Origin: Chloromonas sp. AAM2
Taxonomy: Eukaryota > Chlorophyta > Chlorophyceae > Chlamydomonadales > Chlamydomonadaceae
Length of the DNA stretch: 18,347 nucleotides
Assembly: GCA_004335635.1 (NCBI GenBank)
Contig: QAXH01006084.1
Span: 1,129 to 19,475 of the forward strand
Direction of reading: 5' to 3'
In this document: positions 11,321-18,347 of the stretch, piece by piece
How the letters are laid out: every line of letters begins with the position of its first letter
How positions within the stretch are numbered: position 1 is the first letter of the stretch
Made by a program: the position numbers and the translations under genes
The notes under the pieces: generated by a model
The model's database searches: none
Told to the model about the DNA's origin: nothing
What the model saw: the letters and a program-made list of their open reading frames with translations, nothing else

Positions 11321-11360
<40 letters not shown>
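11321..11360. repeat. (CA)20 dinucleotide microsatellite
   Basis: Twenty uninterrupted CA units. Such tracts are common in volvocalean intergenic DNA and length-polymorphic between strains. Confidence 0.97.
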
Positions 11361-11362
<2 letters not shown>

Positions 11363-11930
11363 GTTAACGTTCTGCTTCATTTGTGACTGGGTGGCAGACA
11401 CTGTTCGTGACACTTTTGGTGACTTGCCTTCGCATGGCAAGAAAAATCCAGTCTGTCCGGTGGTGAACGCTCACCCCCTGCCAATACTCCATCAGATCAG
11501 CGAGCACACGTGATACTTACCAGGGCCTCAGCTAGCATGACACGTTGCACATTACAAGGGCTGACAGGGTGCACAAAACAATGCAGCAAAAACATTCATG
11601 ATTGTACTGGGTGAAGCGGTTTGTGTGTGTGGGGTGGGTGGGCGACAGATTACCACAGATTTAAAACACATGTTGTGCCAGCCTGCAGGGTTAATGATTG
11701 ACTGAGCACCAGACGCCACGGCCAAAGACCAGTGCTAAAAACAAGATGTTTGCCAGTTCTGGGACAATTTGTGCGTGCGACTCACTAGTGGTGATACGCA
11801 TTTAAATGTGTGCAGGGGCCAGCAGCAACAAGACGGGAAGCTTCATCTGCCAAACTGGAGTGAAGTGCTTGGCCGTGCACAGCTTGGGCGGACACGTGTT
11901 ACGACGAGCTACACCACCATCTCGCTCAAC

Positions 11931-12038
11931 ATGGCTGGGAAGGGCAAGCCAGAAGGCCAGCCAATGAAGCGCTGCACCAAATGCAAGCGTCAGTTCTCTC
12001 TGTGCTACTTCACCACGCGAGATATAATGATTAATTGA
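11931..12038 (+). pseudogene. Possible zinc-binding coding fragment (CxxC motif), decayed or partial exon
   Basis: The frame from the ATG at 11931 encodes 35 residues with a basic start (MAGKGKPEGQ) and a CTKCKRQF motif (Cys codons at 11973 and 11982), then stops at 12036-12038. About 100 bases further, frame 12082-12353 holds CLACH (Cys codons at 12142 and 12151) preceded by an acceptor-like TTTCAG at 12101-12106. CxxC, about 15-25 residues, CxxC is a common zinc-binding layout, so the two may be halves of one domain. I find no GT donor before the stop that would join them, so I treat it as a broken or fragmentary gene. The family is not recognised. Confidence 0.3.
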
Positions 12039-12501
12039 CAACAGACATGGCCTGAGTACTGACAATTGACACACTGACTCGGTGCGTTGTGGTTGGTGTT
12101 TCAGTCAAAAAATTGTGCTTGTAACTAGCAAGACTTCAGGCTGTCTTGCCTGCCACAGTGACTCGCCAATCATGGACTCGCCGATCATGTTTTTTTTATT
12201 CAAGTCCCCCATACACATCATTTCTCACCAGGATTTTTCGTTCTCAAGTGTGGACTACACCACGCCATGGCTGCACCAGCGCCAGCAAGAGGCTGAGTGT
12301 GCGCACACTGATGCCTGCCCACCCAGGCAAGGTGTGAGCGACGCACGCCCATGAGGCACACAGGCATACTGAATGCATCATGGGTGGAGTGGCTGATTGG
12401 CTATGGGGAAGGGTGGACCAGCCTAGTAGAAACGTCAGCCCGTGTAATGTCAATGATTATGTCAACACTCGTGACATGGACACGTGCTCTGCTGTTGACA
12501 G

Positions 12502-12622
12502 GAAGGCAAACACTTGCGCTGCAACTACTGTGGGGAACATGTTACAAGTGTTTAACGAACGCTACAATTCTTCCAGTAACTGGGCACGTTGCAAAGCGCA
12601 CGTAGGCTTGACAACGTGTATG
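12502..12622 (+). pseudogene. BED-type zinc finger remnant with frameshift, probably from a transposon
   Basis: After an acceptor-like CTGTTGACAG, the frame from 12502 encodes EGKHLRCNYCGEHVTSV and then meets TAA at 12553. In the next frame the same stretch continues with NERYNSSSNWARCKAHV and a Cys. Across the shift the spacing is C-x2-C-x(about 22)-H-x5-C with a Trp shortly before the His, which fits the BED finger typical of hAT-like transposases and related plant and algal proteins. No transposase core is seen in the window. A sequencing error or a very short intron could also explain the shift. Confidence 0.4.
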
Positions 12623-12762
12623 GTTAAGGCGCATGCCAACTAACACATAACATACTCGCAAAGTTGAAAGGAATTGTGACGTTGCCTTGTCTTGAAGGCA
12701 AAGACTCTTGGGAATGAATGAATAAACGAGGACAGCAAGAGCTTGTTTGCTGCTGCCAGCCC

Positions 12763-12808
12763 TCGGGGGTGGAGGGCTTGGCTACCTCCCGAAGGAGGCG
12801 GGTGGCCA
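12763..12808 (+). repeat. Dispersed hairpin repeat, copy 2 (core only)
   Basis: About 46 bases matching the 3' half of copy 1 (455-554) and the inverse of copy 3 (18250-18347). The hairpin here is CCTCC-CGAA-GGAGG; on the minus strand its loop reads TTCG closed by C-G, the ultra-stable tetraloop form. Bases on both sides do not match the other copies, so the shared unit ends sharply at GGCCA. Confidence 0.7.
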
Positions 12809-13579
12809 TTCGTAGTTCATGGGATTTTCCCCCCCAACAAACTGGAAATCAGACCAGTGTTGATTGTCAAGCAAAATGGACAAGACTACATCAGGCTGTA
12901 AGAGCTTGCTAAGCAAATCCAATAGCTACTGTTCATCATGACCCAAACCAAGCTGCTAATCAAATTCAATTGCCAGCCCTGTTGGACAATTGTCAGTCGG
13001 CACTGCTAATCAGGCATTTCAGGCAAGCCATCGAGGCTTGATCCCGTCATTTTAAAGAGCGTCGTCAAAGCAAAGAAGCAAGCGATCAAAACAATGCACT
13101 CCCCACTGCACAGGTCAAATGACCGCGCAAGCAGCTTCAGTCAGCCCATGCAGACCGAACGCACATAAAACAGCTGTGCATTATTCACCACGTTAAAGTG
13201 CCCCAAATGGCCATGCTATTGGCGAGGCTGACTCGCTCTCTGTCTTGTAACAAGGACAGCTAGCAGTAATCAGCCACTAAACAGCAAGCAAACAAACCAA
13301 CCAGCACAGCAGCCAGTAGACGATCGGCTTTCATTCCAAACCCATTCTCATACGCCAGGCAGCACCAGACTGGTCTGCCTGTTAATGCTTCCACTCACAG
13401 ACATCATGACCTCGTACTACATACCCAAATGCTGCATGCTGCACAACGACTACAGGCGGCTAACCATGAAGATTCTGCCAGGCATGGCACATGCACCAGA
13501 GCCAAACATCCTGTCCAATTCAGCAGCTTAGCGAGCCATGCACAGCCATCACAGTGGTTTCCGTATAAGGAGGGGAATA

Positions 13580-14853
13580 TCAGTTATACACATTCTTGAG
13601 TGCAACCTTGTCCTGCCGCTTCTTGTCTATGGCGTTGATGCGCACCCCTACTCGGTCTGCCCGTGCCATGGCCTGCAAGGCAACATATCGTGACAGCTGG
13701 GTGCATGTACAGATGCTCACAAGCACTGCCAGTGGCGAGCACGGTGCTATTTGTTTGTGTACAATGACTGTGTAACCCTGTGATCTAGGATGGCATGCAC
13801 ACCGACCGTTGTGCGAATGATCAGCAGGCAAGGCCAGTAATCCTGTGCTGACATAGGCAGCGTGCATGCACACATGTACACTGAGTGTATGTATGCAGAC
13901 ACGTAGTCTGTCTACAGGGAGCAGGCAGTTAGTACCGTGGATTTGTAACCTCAAAGTGTGCCCCAAATACCTTGACAAGCTTCTTGACCTTGCGCTTTTT
14001 CTGCTTGGTTGTGTGGTCGCCCCTCTTGCACGAGTGTGTGATCACCCCTAGCCCGGGCACATGGGAGGTGGCGCGGCCCACACGCGGCACGCCCTCTGTG
14101 CAGTCCATGTCTGCATGGGCACCAGGCCAACAGTGGGGCCACACATGCCAAGTTGTTGGCTACACATGTGTAGCGAACGGTGTGAACAGGATGCAAGGAC
14201 GGTGTGACTGGTACATGTGCTTCATCGAATCCCACGCCAAAGGTTGAGATGGCAAGTTCTTCCTCTATGCTCAACCCAATCCAACAATGTCTGTGTATGA
14301 CATCAGGTGGAAGGGGTCCTGTGCCTGCGCGCGGGCATGCATGCATGCATGCACAGGCACCTGCAGCAATTGTAACGAGTCAGAACTGGACAGCATGACG
14401 GGCCGGTGCTGTGCTGCCATGCAAGCAGTCGCATACCTTTGACGCTGCCAGCCTGCGACTTTGCTGTCTTTGGCTTGATGTCTATTGTTTCCTCCTCCGC
14501 GTCCACCAGCATGGACGCGTTGGTATGCCACTGCGGCTTCTTCTCTCCAAAGACGGCATCAAGGCTGTTGTCTCCAGCGCCCTTACCCTTGGACTTCTTG
14601 CCTGCATGCACAAGTGACGGCTGCGTCTGATCACTCACGAGGCATGTATGACCGCCATGTGCCAAGGGTGCAACTGTGTCCACGCCATGCGTAGGTGGAC
14701 CAGTAGATTGAGCAACATGAAGCAAGGCCTATCATATGTGCAGGTGGGTGGTGCATCTGGATGTCTGTGTGAAGTGCCGGCGGAAGTGTGCTGGGGGTCA
14801 TGTGTACAACAGCCGCCTGAGCTAGGGTTAGGTCACCCACCACGCTTCACCAT
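13580..14853 (-). CDS. Small, highly basic protein of unknown function, 4 exons, 136 residues
   Basis: Exons in transcript order: 14853-14841, 14601-14437, 14110-13971, 13672-13580. All introns are GT-AG and phases agree. I do not recognise the family. Seen: a basic start (MVKRGKKSKGKG), an acidic middle (VDAEEETIDIK), a Gly/Arg segment, a strongly basic block (KQKKRKVKKLVK, residues about 95-106) resembling a nuclear or nucleolar localisation signal, and a basic C-terminus ending VALKNVYN. No membrane segment or signal peptide is evident. The lysine-rich, charge-segregated make-up resembles ribosome-biogenesis factors, but that is inference. The 13-base first exon is the weakest part, although it gives a lysine-rich N-terminus in correct phase. 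It is divergent from the CBM20 gene. The 3' UTR may be long. Confidence 0.7.
14335..14353. repeat. Short (ATGC)n microsatellite
   Basis: About four to five GCAT units in a row inside intron 2 of the minus-strand small-protein gene. The unit is self-complementary. Confidence 0.8.
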
Positions 14854-15178
14854 CTTCGAGGTTTGCAAACAGCTTGAATACGATGGCTCAAAGCTTCTCT
14901 GTTCATCCCAGCCAGCCAGCCACTTCACAACTTCTCAACTTTCACGCCGGACAAACGGGTGAGTAACGTCCGGCAATTTTCCCATTATCGGATTGCGCAG
15001 CTTGGGCATGCGACATTGCCAGAGGCCCTTTCGCTTTCGTGGTCAGGAGCAGGGGGTCTTCACAACCCTCGTATCCTTTTCCTGCCCTCTCACCAGAGCC
15101 TGCGCCATTGGCCCTTCTCATCGTCTGACGGGTGTAACCAGCCCACTGACAAATAGACCGGCAGAACATTCTTGCACC
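14854..15178. promoter_or_regulatory. Compact divergent intergenic/5' UTR region, possible bidirectional promoter
   Basis: Only 325 bases separate the start codon of the minus-strand basic-protein gene from that of the CBM20 gene, so both promoters or 5' UTRs must lie here or inside introns. No clear TATA box is seen on either strand. An ATG at 14883 opens a short frame with a good donor (GTGAGT at 14960), so an upstream 5' exon of the CBM20 gene is possible. Confidence 0.45.
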
Positions 15179-17043
15179 ATGAACATCTCTGCACCCTCGC
15201 ATAAGGCAATCCGCCATCAGGCAGTCAGCGCGCCGCGACCAGGTGAGGGACTGAGTGCTTTGGATTAGATCATCTGCGTTAGCTTTCATCTGGGCTTCTG
15301 GAAGGTTTCCCGCATCGTTTGACTGGCTGTGGCGTAGCGTGTAGCGCTGACTCGGATGTCCGGCTCTTTGCTGTGACTTGCAGCCGTGAGGCCGATCTCA
15401 CGCACGGCAGTCAGCACAGTCTATGAGGTCACCACTGCGTACACACCGGTGAGAGTTATATCTTGAGTTGAGCGGCCGGCTGAAATCACTGGCTCGAGTG
15501 TTGCTTCTCATAACGATATAAATAACATGTGTATTTGCCTATTGAATAGCTGGCTGTCACTGGAAAGTTCTGCTCGATGCTCTCATCCAACCCTAGGCTG
15601 ACCTTACATCTGTTCCGCTCTTGTGAGCAGTCCCCTGTGGTCCCTTACTCGGTGGACAGCGACCTGCTGAACAAGCGGTTGGAGAACAAATACAAGGCAC
15701 TTATTGCCCTGGAAGAGCAGGCCATCCCCACACGGCCTCAGGTGAGCCCATGAGCAGCGCATGGCACAAGTGAGGAGGCAACCAGGCAACGCACGAGACA
15801 AGTACTGTCATGAAATTCACATTTCAGTGCATGGGCTGTGGATCAGCTTCATTTCAGTTCGATATGCCACGCCTTTGCGTCTGCACTTCTGATGTGCACC
15901 GCCTGGCCACCCTGCTGTGCTTCACTGCGCTCTTGCTTGGTACGACCCCGGGCACCCTCTGTGTGCATGAGCCCAGACACAACTAAAGCGAGCAGTTTCC
16001 TGTCGTGCTGGTTGCAGATGCGCATCCACTTGCAGCGTCAGATTGCCCTGGGCGAGACATGGAAGATTGTGGGACGCGTGCCCGAGGTAGGCGCAGTCCA
16101 CAAGCCCTTCAACGCACCTGGCTTGGCCAGGCAGCTGTGCATGCGGGTAGTTCGACGACGAAGTAGTAGCACATGATTTGCTCGTGGCATGGCATATGAC
16201 TGGCATTGCTTCATTCTCGCCCAGGGCATGCCTGTTGATCAGTATGCACACTGCTGCATCTGTAATGCCAGTCAGTGCGTGTCAATTGTGGTTGTTGATG
16301 TTTGTTCTGCTGTTTCAGCTGGGCCGTTTCATCCCCGAGGTTGCACCTGTCATGGTGTGGTCCGAGGGGCACCACTGGACCTACCAGGCCCGCATCCGGC
16401 CGGGAACATGGACATTCAAGGTGGGGAAATGTGCCACATCATGCTCATGGGTCACTTTCACTCGTGCTGTTGCTTTTTCAGTCTGTTGCCTTGTGCCGAT
16501 TGACATCAGGCACGTACAGTGCCATTCTCTGTCGCGCCACTCCTGCTCGGCTCGCAGACTGTTCACCTCCTCCTGTGTAGTTGCTGGCACTTTGTTGAGC
16601 ACAGATGTCTCGCTATGTGCTGTGCGCTGCAGATGGTGCTGCGTCGACCCGATGGCGCCTATTTCTGGGAGCAGGGACCCGACCGGGTGATTGATGTGAG
16701 TATAGCCCTGACAAGCTGGAGACTGCATGTACACATGGTACCGCAAAGCACGAAGCAGACTCTGCAGTGTCACCCAAGTTGGTGTGGCATAGCAGGTTTT
16801 CCTGCCCAACTCAGCATGACCTTCTGCATTTCTCAGCCCTGGTCGTCATAGGCAATGCTCTTTTGTTGTTGTTGGTGTATATGTGGGACACACGCCTGTT
16901 TCTTGGCCCTGCTTACGATTTCTCTTGCTGTGCATGTGACTGACGCATGTGGTGCTGATGTGTCCTGCCAGGTGCCCGAGGATGCCGGCCCGGATGACAT
17001 CATCGAGCTGGAGATCGACAACATCCAGATGCCTGGCATGTAA
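15179..17043 (+). CDS. CBM20-type starch-binding protein, probably plastid-targeted, 7 exons, 181 residues
   Basis: Exons: 15179-15242, 15384-15448, 15631-15741, 16018-16086, 16319-16420, 16633-16695, 16972-17043; all GT-AG and in phase. The N-terminus (about 1-43; starts MNISAPSHKAIRHQ) is rich in Ser, Ala, Arg and Pro with no acidic residue before about residue 37, as in chloroplast transit peptides. A short charged helix follows (about 53-75), then the CBM20 fold (about 84-165): GETWKIVGRVPELGRF, HHWTYQARI, TWTFK and FWEQGPDRVIDVP. Trp123 and Trp149 match the two Trp of starch-binding site 1 in fungal glucoamylase CBM20; the usual Asn in the WExxxNR motif is Asp154. No catalytic domain is attached, so a role as a starch-binding adaptor or starch-granule factor is inferred. 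The start could be further upstream if a 5' exon at 14883 is used. Confidence 0.78.
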
Positions 17044-17386
17044 ATCAAAGCGTGTGAGAGAGAAGTGTGAGAAAAACGAAGACCGAAGCCATACGCGTAT
17101 GGCGTGCACCCATGGAAGAACTTCCATCCTTTTGATCAGTGACTTTTGTTGCAAGCTCCCTGTCATACCAGCGTCGGTGCATGGAACGAACTGCGCGCCA
17201 GGCATTGGCTTGCACCACATCCTCAGATTGTGAGCTGGCAATGACCAGTGCCTGAGTGGCATCATCAACGCATGGGACTGGCTCGTTTTGTATTGCGTGC
17301 CATGTCGGGCTGGTTGCTCATTTTTGTTAGTGGCATGTATAGAGTGCTGATGGCTGACGCCTGTGGGGTTATCATCCCTTTTATTG

Positions 17387-17391
17387 TGTAA
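17387..17391 (+). terminator. TGTAA polyadenylation signal of the CBM20 gene
   Basis: TGTAA lies 344 bases after the TAA at 17041-17043, giving a 3' UTR of about 360 bases, an ordinary length for volvocalean genes. Confidence 0.65.
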
Positions 17392-18249
17392 TTTGTGGTA
17401 TTGTGGTGCGTTGTGGCACGTGTCGGCATCCCACTGCACGCACAGCGGTGTACACTTGACCAAACTTTTGTTGAAACACGTTGCATGTTTCCTGTCACCG
17501 AGCTCTGCATCATGACGTGCAGTGCAACTCGAATTTGTGGCCAAGCTGTCCCTGCCGGAATATCGCTTCTATTGTCATCCAAAGCACTTGCAGGTTGCAT
17601 GATCCACACGAGCAACAGCCTGTGTGAACCAGCACTGCCCACAGTCACTCAAGTCTACATCGCAAAACCAGGTCTGATGTGCACTCCTGGAGAAGGCAGG
17701 ACTGAGATCCAGTGATATGTCTATGCTGCTCACAACAAACGTTTCCCATTGGCTTCCAGCCTGATTTCAGCCTACCTGTGCAAGTCCAAAGAATGGTCAC
17801 AGGCTTGAGCACAGTGCCAGTGCCTGACCAAGACACTCATGACGTGTTCATGCAGAGATCCTACATAACTCCATTATGCTTTCAGGTTTGCAACTACATG
17901 CCGCATCACGTGCAGTCGGCATTAGAAATCTGGGTCCGCCACATAAGTGATCCATGCTCGAACAGGATTCGTGGGCGAGTGCATGGTGCAGGATTCCGTT
18001 GCTACAATTCTAAATCAGACGGCGACACCTCTCCAAGTGCGATTTAAGGAGCAAGCCGGCTAGGCCGTGTGCAAGCAAGCCACTTTGAAACGTTGTGCAC
18101 CGTGGCCCATGAAACAGGATTACACGGAGAAGACCTTGGCAACTCCAAACCAAGAAGCCTGGGGGCACACCCACACATGCATGCCCGCAGTACAGAACAG
18201 GTCCGTATGGTTGTGCAGGAACGGATTTTCGATAACAGCTGGTGTGAGA
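17392..18249. other. Intergenic region without a recognisable gene
   Basis: Open frames of up to about 110 codons exist (for example 17395-17715 and 17712-18047), but they have Cys/His/Met-rich random-looking compositions, no resemblance to known domains and no splice-linked partners. I see nothing I can name here before the terminal repeat. Confidence 0.5.
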
Positions 18250-18347
18250 CTGGCCACCCGCCTCCTTGGGGAGTTAGCCAAGCCCTCCACCCCCGACTGA
18301 GACAGCCGCAGCGCTTCATTGGGCACTAGACACATGCCGCCTAATGT
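18250..18347 (-). repeat. Dispersed hairpin repeat, copy 3 (cut by window end)
   Basis: The reverse complement of these bases matches 455-554 from its first base, ACATTAGGCGG onward, nearly perfectly for about 55 bases and well thereafter. The window stops within or at the edge of the repeat, so its true outer boundary is not visible. The hairpin loop here reads CCAA on the minus strand. Confidence 0.75.

Larger units (their letters stand above)
9934..13579. other. Repeat-rich intergenic region with possible decayed mobile element
   Basis: No intact gene could be modelled in these 3.6 kb. After the 3' UTR of the first gene it contains an AT-rich inverted repeat (10147-10176), three copies of a CCAGTWCTGG-centred motif (10874, 11066, 11753), a (CA)20 microsatellite (11321-11360), two zinc-finger-like coding fragments (11931-12038 with 12139-12156, and 12502-12622) and one core copy of the hairpin repeat (12763-12808). 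The part 12810-13579 shows no clear features and may partly be the 3' UTR of the minus-strand gene that ends at 13580. The only minus-strand TGTAA in reach is far away, at 12542-12546. Confidence 0.5.

Noticed and set aside
11037..11357. Minus-strand frame with peptide VRFEGQGRRGLRNLRN after an acceptor-like CTTTGCAG
   Set aside because: It overlaps the (CA)n tract, has no supporting neighbour exon and no recognisable family; too weak to call.
14303..14725. A 140-codon minus-strand frame as a single-exon gene
   Set aside because: Only its middle (14437-14601) is coding-like; both edges have good splice sites and the flanks read as intron sequence.
16178..16690. A 170-codon open frame on the + strand
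   Set aside because: It spans introns and reads out of frame through two well-supported exons of the CBM20 gene.
1..18347. CRISPR arrays, bacterial operons, insertion sequences, rRNA or tRNA genes
   Set aside because: No regular short repeats with spacers, no Shine-Dalgarno-linked gene runs, no tRNA cloverleaf or rRNA stretches were seen; the genes are spliced and eukaryotic.

Overview
The window is nuclear DNA from a green alga, most likely a volvocalean (Chlamydomonas/Volvox relative). The support is seen directly: many short GT-AG introns, TGTAA polyadenylation signals 3' of two genes, Ala/Gln-rich exons, (CA)n microsatellites, a flagellar central-pair gene and a plastid-type starch-binding protein gene. 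By eye the GC content is moderate, lower than in C. reinhardtii, so I do not name a genus.

Layout. Positions 1-1215 are upstream/intergenic DNA with one copy of a dispersed hairpin repeat and a possible TATA box. A 16-exon gene on the + strand (1216-9815) encodes a 1857-residue homologue of the central-pair protein CPC1/SPEF2 (KPL2). It has an N-terminal CH-like domain, a long basic coiled coil, an adenylate-kinase-like domain, an Ala-rich helical stretch, the conserved SPEF2 middle region and C-terminal EF-hands; a TGTAA signal follows at 10031. Positions 9934-13579 form a repeat-rich intergenic stretch with a (CA)20 microsatellite, a strong inverted repeat, three copies of a CCAGTWCTGG-containing motif, a second copy of the hairpin repeat, and zinc-finger-like coding remnants, one matching the BED finger pattern across a frameshift. 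These look like a decayed mobile element.

A 4-exon minus-strand gene (13580-14853) encodes an unrecognised 136-residue, very basic protein. It is divergent from a 7-exon + strand gene (15179-17043) for a 181-residue protein with a probable chloroplast transit peptide and a C-terminal CBM20-type starch-binding domain; their start codons are 325 bp apart. The rest (17392-18347) has no convincing gene and ends in a third, inverted copy of the hairpin repeat.

The genes do not form a pathway: the first works in the flagellar axoneme, the third probably on plastid starch, and the second is perhaps nuclear or nucleolar. All exon models were built by eye from splice sites, frame continuity and family resemblance. 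For the first gene every one of 15 introns preserves frame, so that model is strong. I saw no CRISPR array, bacterial operon or recognisable complete novel system. The best leads are the hairpin repeat family, the unknown basic protein, the compact CBM20 protein and the broken BED-finger element.
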